DNA from: Asaia bogorensis
Lineage (GTDB): Bacteria > Pseudomonadota > Alphaproteobacteria > Acetobacterales > Acetobacteraceae
NCBI GenBank assembly: GCA_945873675.1
Contig: CAMCEP010000201.1
Span: 1 to 5,461, forward strand
DNA: 5,461 nt
Direction: 5' to 3'
Shown piece after piece: positions 1 to 5,153 of this stretch (positions are counted from its first letter, which is position 1; every line of letters starts with the position of its first letter). Both the position numbers and the translations under genes were made by a program. Under the pieces are notes generated by a model. It searched no databases, was not told the DNA's origin, and saw only the letters and a program-made list of their open reading frames with translations.

Positions 1-765
1 GAATTGATTGATGGTCGCGCTGCCCAGGCGATTGAACCTGGGCTTGCCGATGGCGTGAAGCTTGCCGGGCATTGCCCGATTGATGGCTTTGCCTCGGCCT
101 ACCTGACCGGGCGCGCCTTTCGCGCTGCCTTGCAGGAAGCCGGCGTGACGTTGATGGAAGCAACGCCAGTGCGCGGCATTGATGGTCGCTTTGTGCTTGA
201 CACATCTGCGGGTGCGATTGCGGCGCAACGCGTGGTGCTGGCGGGCGGCGTTTGGTTGCAGGACATGGCGGCCTGGCTTGGCGTGACGCTGCCGATCAAG
301 GTGCTGATCAATCAGCTTGTCGTGACCGAACGCATGCCACCCGTGATGCGCACAGTGCTTGGTGTTGCCTCCGGCCTTTTGAGCCTGAAGCAATATGCCA
401 ATGGCACGGTGCTGATTGGTGGCGGATGGCAAGGCATTGGGGATCGTGCGCGCGGCGGTGTCGCGGTGCGGCCAGAAAATTTCCTCGGTAATGTGCGGCT
501 CGCTGCGCATACTGTGCCAGCCTTGCGCAATGCGCGCGTCGTACGATCCTGGCTTGGGCTGGAAGCGGAAACGGCGGATGCGCTGCCCGCCATTGGCCCC
601 ATCCCCGGCATTGATGATGCCTGGATCATCGGCAGCGTGCATTCCGGCTATACCAGCGGCCCCTATATGGGCCGCATCCTGGCGCAAGCGATCCTGGGCG
701 AGGCGCCGGAACTGCCACTATTCCCCATAGACCGGCTTCTTCACCAACGGAGCAATTCCGCATGA
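1..765 (+). CDS. FAD-dependent oxidoreductase, DAO family (5'-partial)
   Basis: This is the C-terminal 254 residues of a D-amino-acid oxidase-like flavoenzyme. The frame is open to the first base, so the true start and the N-terminal GxGxxG nucleotide-binding fold lie outside the window; the family is usually about 370-420 residues. Visible hallmarks are the EPGLADG segment followed by a long helix (FASAYLTGRAFRAALQEAG), a VVLAGGVW strand-turn, a substrate-domain sheet with LIGGGWQG, and a C-terminal LPAIGPIPGIDDAWIIGSVH segment followed by SGYTSGPYMGR, which closes over the FAD in this family. Members oxidise amino or imino acids such as D-amino acids, sarcosine, glycine or hydroxyproline, mostly in the cytoplasm or at the membrane. 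The stop codon overlaps the next start as ATGA (762-765), so the two genes form an operon and are probably translationally coupled. The neighbouring lyase-family gene and amino-acid transporter suggest an amino/imino acid substrate. The family is clear; the substrate cannot be read from the sequence. Confidence 0.88.
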   Translation, partial: ELIDGRAAQAIEPGLADGVKLAGHCPIDGFASAYLTGRAFRAALQEAGVTLMEATPVRGIDGRFVLDTSAGAIAAQRVVLAGGVWLQDMAAWLGVTLPIKVLINQLVVTERMPPVMRTVLGVASGLLSLKQYANGTVLIGGGWQGIGDRARGGVAVRPENFLGNVRLAAHTVPALRNARVVRSWLGLEAETADALPAIGPIPGIDDAWIIGSVHSGYTSGPYMGRILAQAILGEAPELPLFPIDRLLHQRSNSA

Positions 766-1685
766 GCGACACGCGCTTTCACGGCATTTACCCATCCACC
801 GTGCTGCCGATGCGCGCAGATTTTGCGCCGGATTGGGACGGCTATGCGGCCCATACCGCGCATTGCGTCATGCGCCCTGGCATTCGCGGCGTTTTGATCA
901 ATGGCCATGCGGGGGAGAATTACGTTATCACCCGCGCCGAAAAGCGCCGCGCGGTGGAAGTAACGCGCGCAACCTTGGATACAACGCGGCTGATCGTAGC
1001 CGGCGTGAATGCGGAATCATCCCAGGAAGCGGCAGAGGAAGCGCGGGAAGCATGTGCCGCGGGCGCCGATGCCATCATGGTATTTCTACCTAATGCCTTT
1101 GCGTTGGCGCATACAACCGCCATGGCCGTGCTGCATCACCGTACCATCGCGGATGCTGTGCCAGGTGTGCCGTTGTTTCTGTTCCAGGCGCATCACGCTG
1201 CCGGGCGTATGGGCTTCACGCCCGAGGCGATGGCAGAGCTGCTGAAAATTGAAACCATCGTCGGTATCAAGGAAGGCGGCTGGGAAGTGGATGGCTATGA
1301 CGCACTGCGCCGGCAGGTGAAGCGCTTGCGTCCGGATGTCGCGGTCTGCGCGAGCGGTGATGAACATCTGCTGGCCTGCATGGTGCATGGCAGCGATGGC
1401 AGCCTTGTTTCATTGGCGGACCTCATGCCCGATGAAATCGTCGCCCTGGATGCGGCAGTGCGTGCGAATGATCTGCCCACAGCGCGTGCCCTGCATGAAA
1501 AACTGGAGCCCTTGGCCGAGGCGATTTACGGCGCCCCGCCGGGTGGGCGCGCGACAGCGCGACTGAAATGGTGCCTGCGAGAGATGGGCATCATCGCCGA
1601 TGCGACCGTTCGGCCACCGCAACCGCCCGTGGATGCGGCCGATGCGGCAGCGCTGACCGCAGCACTTAAGGCGTCGGGATTATAA
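762..1685 (+). CDS. Dihydrodipicolinate synthase/NAL-family protein (class I aldolase-like lyase, deaminase or dehydratase)
   Basis: This complete 307-residue protein has the usual length for the DapA/NanA family of (beta/alpha)8 barrels. The ATG at 762 overlaps the upstream stop, and a Shine-Dalgarno-like acggag lies about ten bases before it. Motifs in order are GIYPSTVLP (8-16), the GHAGE loop (48-52) at the place of GTTGE in DapA, GVNAESSQEAAEEAREACAA (81-100), the Schiff-base lysine K170 in GIKEGG, GDEHLL (199-204), SDGSLVSLADLMPDEIVAL (211-229) and the closing helix GGRATARLKWCLREMGII (261-278). The catalytic tyrosine that precedes the lysine (Tyr133 of E. coli DapA, in LYNVPSRTG) aligns with F141 in LFQAHHAAG, and the DapA arginine is also absent. 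A housekeeping DapA role is therefore unlikely. Pairing with a DAO-family oxidase points to catabolism, for example deamination, dehydration or retro-aldol cleavage of a 2-keto acid or cyclic imine. The family is certain; the reaction is not known. Confidence 0.9.
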   Translation: MSDTRFHGIYPSTVLPMRADFAPDWDGYAAHTAHCVMRPGIRGVLINGHAGENYVITRAEKRRAVEVTRATLDTTRLIVAGVNAESSQEAAEEAREACAAGADAIMVFLPNAFALAHTTAMAVLHHRTIADAVPGVPLFLFQAHHAAGRMGFTPEAMAELLKIETIVGIKEGGWEVDGYDALRRQVKRLRPDVAVCASGDEHLLACMVHGSDGSLVSLADLMPDEIVALDAAVRANDLPTARALHEKLEPLAEAIYGAPPGGRATARLKWCLREMGIIADATVRPPQPPVDAADAAALTAALKASGL

Positions 1686-2376
1686 AGGCCCGCCGCGTAG
1701 TCAGGCGGCGTTCTGCCGCCCGCGCGAGCGACGCCAAGGCCCAAGACACGCAGAAATAAAGGATCAGCGCCGTGCCATAGGTGATGATAGCGCTGAAACC
1801 GCGTTGTGTGAGCATTTTCGCGGCAAAGGTGATTTCAATGAAGCCAATCTGCGATACCAGCGACGTTTCCTTCACCATGCTGAGCACATGCACAATAGAA
1901 GGCGGCAGGATCACGCGCCAGGATTGCGGCAGCACCACGCGCCTGAGCGCGGTGATTGCCGGCAGGTTCATGGTGAGCGCTGCTTCCCATTGCTGCGGGC
2001 GCACACTGTCATAGCCAGCGCGCACATTCTCGGCCGCCAGCGCACTCATGCGGATAGCAACGGCGGTGATGGCGACCGCCCATAATGGCGCTTCCAGCCG
2101 CAGCACCTGACCGAGAAAAAATACCAGTAGCAGTAATACAAGAAAGGGAATGCGTCGGAAGATTTCAACCCAAAGGATCGCGCCAGTGCGCATGGCGGCG
2201 AAGGGCATCACCTGTGGCAAGCGCAACGTGGCCAACAGAAAGCCCAACGCATAACCAAGCGCGCAGCCAATGACAGAAGCGATAAGCGTATTCAGCAACG
2301 CCTGCCCAAGGAACAGCATATTCCACCAGGTGAAGAAGCGCGGCGCCTCATTGGCCAGGATTTGCCAGACTGACAT
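1666..2376 (-). CDS. Polar amino-acid ABC transporter permease (second permease, HisM/GlnP type)
   Basis: This 236-residue inner-membrane protein is of the polar amino-acid permease family. It has hydrophobic segments at about 20-50, 77-90, 96-113, 155-180 and 196-218. The cytoplasmic EAA loop, which contacts the ATPase, lies at 129-154 (QWEAAL...VVLPQSWR). It is followed by KETSLVSQIGFIEIT (169-183), a hallmark of this family. The normally conserved glycine of the EAA loop (EAA-x3-G) is asparagine N137. The ATG at 2376 follows the previous permease stop after three bases (TGA ACC ATG), with a weak GAGG about 12 bases upstream, so translation probably depends on coupling. It should form a heterodimer with the first permease and move the ligand of the binding protein across the inner membrane. 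The stop (1666-1668) lies inside the convergent lyase-family gene. No ATPase gene follows, so the ATP-binding subunit must be encoded elsewhere. Confidence 0.92.
   Translation of the reverse strand: MSVWQILANEAPRFFTWWNMLFLGQALLNTLIASVIGCALGYALGFLLATLRLPQVMPFAAMRTGAILWVEIFRRIPFLVLLLLVFFLGQVLRLEAPLWAVAITAVAIRMSALAAENVRAGYDSVRPQQWEAALTMNLPAITALRRVVLPQSWRVILPPSIVHVLSMVKETSLVSQIGFIEITFAAKMLTQRGFSAIITYGTALILYFCVSWALASLARAAERRLTTRRAFIIPTP
1704..1720. terminator. Possible hairpin between convergent genes
   Basis: GGCGGC-GTTCT-GCCGCC is a perfect six-base-pair stem with a five-base loop, 18 bases after the lyase-family stop and inside the 3' end of the convergent permease gene. No T-tract follows on either strand, so it is not a standard intrinsic terminator. 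It might slow or protect the 3' end of the plus-strand transcript, or be chance in GC-rich coding DNA. Confidence 0.25.
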
Positions 2377-2379
2377 GGT

Positions 2380-3048
2380 TCAGAAGGCCCTCGCCTTGAC
2401 GCGGAATAACCATCTGCCAAGTAACCAGAGCATCACGGAAGCGATGATCGTCAGCAGAATATAAATCCCGGCAGTGATCGAGAAAATCTCCACGGACCGG
2501 AAGGAAATGGCATTGGCGTTGAGCGCGCGGCCTGTGAGTTCCTCCACGCCAAAAATCGCCGCCATGGAAGTGCCCAGCGTCATGATGATGTAGTGGTTGG
2601 ATAGAGACGGGTAGAGCGTGCGCACCACATGCGGCGCGATCACATACCAAACGGTCTGCGCCCGTGAAAAGCCAAGCGTTTCCGCCGCATCCAATTCCGC
2701 CTGCGGGACCGAGGCAAAGCCTGCGCGCTCAATCTCCGTCAGATAGGCACCTGCATTCAGCGTCATGCCGATCAGTACGGCGGTGATAGGGGATAGGATG
2801 ACGCCGAATTCCGGTAGCGCGAAGAACAGGAAAAAGATTTGCACAAGCTGCGGCGTGTAGGTGAAGAAGCGCACATACCCCAGCACCGGCACGCGCAGCC
2901 AAAGCGGGCCTTGCGTCATTACCGCAGCGCCAACAAGCCCGATCAGCAGCCCCCCCGCAAAGGCAAGGGCTGCGATCCACAGCGCCATGCCCGCGCCAAG
3001 CAGAAAATCGGGCAGGTAATGCAGAACCTGCCCGTATTGCAGTGTCAT
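2380..3048 (-). CDS. Polar amino-acid ABC transporter permease (first permease, HisQ type)
   Basis: This 222-residue inner-membrane permease has the typical length for the His/Glu/Gln/Arg transporter family. Hydrophobic segments are at about 17-41, 66-80, 86-103, 150-166 and 188-211. The N-terminal periplasmic-side motif is present as FTYTPQLVQIFFLFFALP (62-79), where relatives commonly read RxTPLLVQLFF. The EAA-type loop is at about 119-142 (ELDAAETLGFSRAQTVWYVIAP), with glycine G126 retained, unlike the second permease. It is followed by TLGTSMAAIFGVEELTGRA (157-175). The start ATG at 3048 lies one base after the stop of the binding-protein gene (TGA C ATG) and has no clear Shine-Dalgarno of its own, so translational reinitiation is likely. 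Gene order (binding protein, permease, permease) and spacing support one operon and one transporter. Confidence 0.93.
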   Translation of the reverse strand: MTLQYGQVLHYLPDFLLGAGMALWIAALAFAGGLLIGLVGAAVMTQGPLWLRVPVLGYVRFFTYTPQLVQIFFLFFALPEFGVILSPITAVLIGMTLNAGAYLTEIERAGFASVPQAELDAAETLGFSRAQTVWYVIAPHVVRTLYPSLSNHYIIMTLGTSMAAIFGVEELTGRALNANAISFRSVEIFSITAGIYILLTIIASVMLWLLGRWLFRVKARAF

Positions 3049-3049
3049 G

Positions 3050-3874
3050 TCAGAACATCGGGTTGAAGGGGATGCGCGTTGTCATCGGCACGCCGAACCA
3101 CTTCTCCCAGGTTTGATTGACGAAGTTGGAACGGTGCATTTCAAAAAGCACAACATTCAGCACATCACGCAGCGCCGTATTGCCCTTCTGCACGCCAATG
3201 CCAACCCAGAAGCTGGCTAGCACCTCATCCAGGATTTTCCATTGCACGCCCTGGAAATTACGCATGGGAATGACAACCGATTCCGCGACATCCACCATGG
3301 CATCCGCGCGTCCCTGTGACAGTGCACGGAAGCAATCAGGGTAGTTATCGAGCAGCGTGACCTGCGCCTGCGCCGCATTCGCCTGAAGCCAGGGTACGCC
3401 AACCGTGCCGCGAACCTGGACCATACGCACCTGACGGTTATTCAGGTCCGCCGGCTTTGCGATCGGCACCGCAGTGCCGGAGGATTTGGTCAACACAACC
3501 ATAGATTGCGTATGCAGCGGCTGGGTATAGTCAATCACCAAGGCGCGTTCGATGGTGCGGGTAATGGCGCCAAGCACAATGTCAATGCGATCGGACTGCA
3601 GGAAGGGGATGCGGTCCGGGCTGCCGACCTGCACGATTTCCAATTCCACATTCAGCCGCCGCGCAATTTCGCGTGCGATATCCGCATCAAAACCGTCAAT
3701 CTGGTTGCGTTCATTGAAGGTGCCGAAGGGCGGCAGGGTTGGATTGATGCCGGCACGCAGCCGCTTGGAAGAAAGCACCTGATCCAGCGGCCTTGCTTGC
3801 GCCGGTAATGCTGCACCAGCGGCCATCGTGGCAGCGAGCGCAAAAAGGGAACGGCGATTGGTTGCTGTCATCAT
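3050..3874 (-). CDS. Periplasmic amino-acid-binding protein of an ABC transporter (SBP family 3)
   Basis: This 274-residue family-3 solute-binding protein captures a polar amino or imino acid in the periplasm and delivers it to the two permeases encoded next. Residues 1-27 are an export signal: NRRSLFALAATMAAGAALPA followed by QA, with AQA at 25-27 giving probable cleavage before Arg28. The RR pair makes a Tat signal possible. No lipobox cysteine is visible, so it is probably soluble. The mature domain shows LRAGINPTLPPF (39-50), GFDADIAREIARRL (61-74), DRIPFLQSDRIDIVLG (87-102) and TRTIERALVIDYTQP (105-119). R110 lies where the ligand-carboxylate arginine sits in HisJ-like proteins. The second lobe has QGRADAMVDVAES (187-199). 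The frame stays open upstream to 4417, but the start is placed here because the signal peptide begins here and AGGAG (3878-3882 on the minus strand) lies just ahead. The tandem ATGs at 3874 and 3871 are both possible; spacing slightly favours 3871. Ligand identity is inferred only from context. Confidence 0.93.
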   Translation of the reverse strand: MMTATNRRSLFALAATMAAGAALPAQARPLDQVLSSKRLRAGINPTLPPFGTFNERNQIDGFDADIAREIARRLNVELEIVQVGSPDRIPFLQSDRIDIVLGAITRTIERALVIDYTQPLHTQSMVVLTKSSGTAVPIAKPADLNNRQVRMVQVRGTVGVPWLQANAAQAQVTLLDNYPDCFRALSQGRADAMVDVAESVVIPMRNFQGVQWKILDEVLASFWVGIGVQKGNTALRDVLNVVLFEMHRSNFVNQTWEKWFGVPMTTRIPFNPMF

Positions 3875-3877
3875 CTT

Positions 3878-3882
3878 CTCCT
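3878..3882 (-). promoter_or_regulatory. Shine-Dalgarno of the binding-protein gene
   Basis: The minus strand reads CAGGAGAAGATGATG here. AGGAG lies three bases before the first ATG (3874) and six before the second (3871). It decides the start against the much longer upstream open frame, and it makes the second ATG slightly the better-spaced initiator. Confidence 0.75.
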
Positions 3883-3968
3883 GTCCGATATTTCTGGAAG
3901 GGAGCCTAGTCGCCCTGGGGCTGCCACCGCAAGATGGTGATCTGGACCTGTTGCGGTTTTGTGCCGCC

Positions 3969-3996
3969 CCTTTGATCATACATTGTGCAGCAAAGG
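3969..3996 (-). promoter_or_regulatory. Candidate promoter/operator of the transporter operon
   Basis: On the minus strand a good -10 hexamer, TATGAT (3980 to 3975), would start transcription near 3968, leaving a leader of about 94 bases before the binding-protein gene. At the standard distance upstream the -35 (TTCATC) is weak. The -10 lies between the arms of an inverted repeat, CCTTTG (3969-3974) and CAAAGG (3991-3996), separated by 16 bases. An inverted repeat around a promoter with a weak -35 could be a binding site for a dimeric regulator. The right arm also coincides with the AAAGGAG ribosome site of the decayed IS3 OrfA, so it may be partly accidental. The sites are seen; their function is inferred. 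Confidence 0.35.
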
Positions 3997-4005
3997 AGAT
4001 GAACA

Positions 4006-4117
4006 ATGGGCACAGGCAGGACGGATAAATTCGCAAAGAAGTGGTGTGGATAGCGCTGACCAGCGGGCTTTCGCGGCGCCAGGTTGCGGCGCATGGAAAT
4101 GGTGGTTCTTCCACCCA
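4006..4117 (+). pseudogene. IS3-family transposase OrfA remnant, N-terminal part, frameshifted
   Basis: An ATG at 4006 with AAAGGAG seven bases upstream opens MGTGRTDKF, then hits a stop after 15 codons. Shifting the frame at about 4032 (CGC at 4032-4034) continues as RKEVVWIALTSGLSRRQVAA (4032-4091). I recognise the pattern RTDxFRxxxVxIALTSGL(T/S)RRQVA as the start and helix-turn-helix of IS3-family OrfA proteins. Adding back one C near 4032 would rejoin the two parts. Beyond 4091 the similarity becomes patchy (GGSST around 4101-4115), further shifts are likely, and nothing of OrfB is visible. It is therefore a small non-functional fragment. The family call is from memory of the motif, not from a search. 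A different helix-turn-helix transposase family such as IS630 is the main alternative. Confidence 0.6.
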
Positions 4118-4232
4118 TTGGGGCAACTTTGGGACGGCCGAGGTTAAGGGCCAAGCCTGTAGCGCTGGGCATCGCTTGATCCGATAAGCAGCCGCCGATA
4201 GCCCTTTCCCAAAACCATCAAGGTCGGGGGAA

Positions 4233-4518
4233 ATGGGCATGGCACTACATGAAGCAATCAATGGCGCAGCCGTTTGCCGGCGCGCGGTACTGGCAAGCGG
4301 TATTGCCTCGGCCTTTGCCGTAAGCGCTGCACACGCGGAAACCTGACCCAGCCGTCCCGCATGCAGCATGGTGCCCTTTGCTGCCGGCAGCCCGCAGGAC
4401 CTGCACGCCCGCGCCACCGCTGAACAGCTTACGGAAGCGCTTGGCCGGCCGGTGATTGTGGAAAATCGCGGCAGCGGCCCGCGTGGGTGAGGAAATCATT
4501 GCCAGCCAGAAAAGCCCG
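4233..4518 (+). pseudogene. Tripartite tricarboxylate (Bug/TctC) receptor pseudogene, N-terminal third
   Basis: ATGs at 4233 and 4239 open a signal-peptide-like segment, CRRAVLASGIASAFAVSAAH followed by AET, then an in-frame TGA (4344-4346), then PSRPACSMVPFAAGSPQDLH and ARATAEQLTEALGRPVIVEN followed by RGSG up to about 4478. Bug/TctC proteins typically read WPSRP-x-x-x-(I/V)VPFAPGGPxD...LxExLGQPVVVENRPGAGG at the same place, so the TGA stands where a tryptophan TGG is common: a one-base change. A second stop (TGA 4488-4490) is bypassed by moving to the +1 frame, where RVGEEIIASQKSP (4480-4518) matches the family's VGAExVARAxPDGYT spacing. After that nothing of the remaining roughly 200 residues can be found. 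Intact relatives are periplasmic binding proteins of about 320 residues for carboxylates. The gene is broken by a nonsense change, a frameshift and loss of the C-terminus. Confidence 0.75.
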
Positions 4519-4812
4519 CAGACCCGCTTGAAGCCCTTTGGCTCCCCGAGCGGGGGCGCGATGATTACCCGGATCGAGTGCTTGGTGATTGATCCGGGCG
4601 CAAAGCCTGCCAGGGAACGACGCGCGCAGCGCTATCGCTGATACCAAAAGCCTGTTTGGGCGCATTTTCTGAAGCGCCGAGTTAAACCCTGCGCGGTGCA
4701 GCGGCGCGAAAGCGGGCACTCGTGCCACCCCGGCCATCGGGTGCCGCCGCATCGGGCCAATCCGTTGGCCTGAGGGAACCACCCCCCACTCCTTACAGAA
4801 TACCGTGAACGC
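4519..4812. other. Non-coding stretch, no recognisable gene
   Basis: Between the transporter-receptor remnant and the tRNA I see no convincing coding frame. Several short open frames exist on both strands, but none has a family motif or a good ribosome site. A small palindrome, GGCAC-TC-GTGCC, occurs near 4712-4723. The stretch is best read as decayed remains next to the tRNA 3' end. No T-tract terminator for the minus-strand tRNA is obvious. Confidence 0.5.
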
Positions 4813-4890
<78 letters not shown>

Positions 4891-4899
4891 AACGCGCGC

Positions 4900-4928
4900 A
4901 ACCTATGAGGAGCCGCGCTGCGGGGCAA
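4900..4928 (-). promoter_or_regulatory. Probable promoter of tRNA-Pro
   Basis: On the minus strand TTGCCC (4928-4923) and TAGGTT (4905-4900) are separated by 17 bases, and transcription would begin a few bases before the mature 5' end at 4890. The bases between the -10 and the tRNA are nearly all G/C (GCGCGCG), like the discriminator of stringently controlled stable-RNA promoters. An A/T-rich tract (about 4943-4957, AAAAATTTAG on the minus strand) lies upstream at the position of an UP element. The elements are visible but match consensus only moderately. Confidence 0.45.
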
Positions 4929-5120
4929 GCCTTATCAGGGGCTTTCTAAATTTTTATCCCAAAGCGCAGGACCTAGCAGCGGTTGGTAGCAAGCCTTCAA
5001 TGCCCGAAGGATCAAAAGCGCCCCGCCACTACAATAAAGACGTCAAGGCGGAGGGGTGATTGCACGCGAGGGTTTCTTACACCTTACGGTTGCAGAAAAC
5101 CCCCGAATGACGTCAGGATA
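4929..5120. other. Intergenic region upstream of the protease gene
   Basis: This stretch separates the divergently transcribed tRNA-Pro and protease genes. A TACAAT (5030-5035) on the plus strand could be a -10 for the protease gene, but no good -35 stands at the right distance. An inverted repeat, GGGTTT (5070-5075) and AAACCC (5097-5102), lies in the presumed leader. A GTG-started frame (5056-5256) overlapping the protease gene is probably spurious. Confidence 0.35.
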
Positions 5121-5144
5121 CCTCCGTCGCCGAGAACGGGGAGG
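5121..5144 (+). promoter_or_regulatory. Strong Shine-Dalgarno of the protease gene within a possible hairpin
   Basis: GGGGAGG (5138-5144) lies nine bases before the ATG at 5154 and supports that start. The segment CCTCCGT (5121-5127) can pair with it: CCGT with ACGG (5136-5139) across an eight-base loop, then CCT with AGG (5142-5144) after a two-base GG bulge. This pairing would hide the ribosome site in the mRNA. Whether it regulates translation is inference. Confidence 0.5.
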
Positions 5145-5153
5145 ACCTTCCGA

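Noticed and set aside
762..1685. Housekeeping dapA (lysine biosynthesis)
   Set aside because: The catalytic Tyr and Arg of DapA are missing, the GTTGE loop is replaced, and the gene is coupled to a catabolic oxidase.
3875..4417. N-terminal extension of about 181 residues on the binding-protein frame (minus strand)
   Set aside because: A signal peptide and AGGAG site mark the start at 3874/3871. The extension has no domain features and runs antisense through the IS3 and TctC remnants.
4489..4530. ASQKSPQT resembling the ASQKP end of an IS3 OrfA
   Set aside because: Its spacing after VENRGSG fits the Bug/TctC family, and no other OrfA sequence surrounds it.
4429..4782. Minus-strand frames opposite the TctC remnant and the empty stretch
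   Set aside because: They carry no family motif, and the plus strand explains the left part as a TctC pseudogene.
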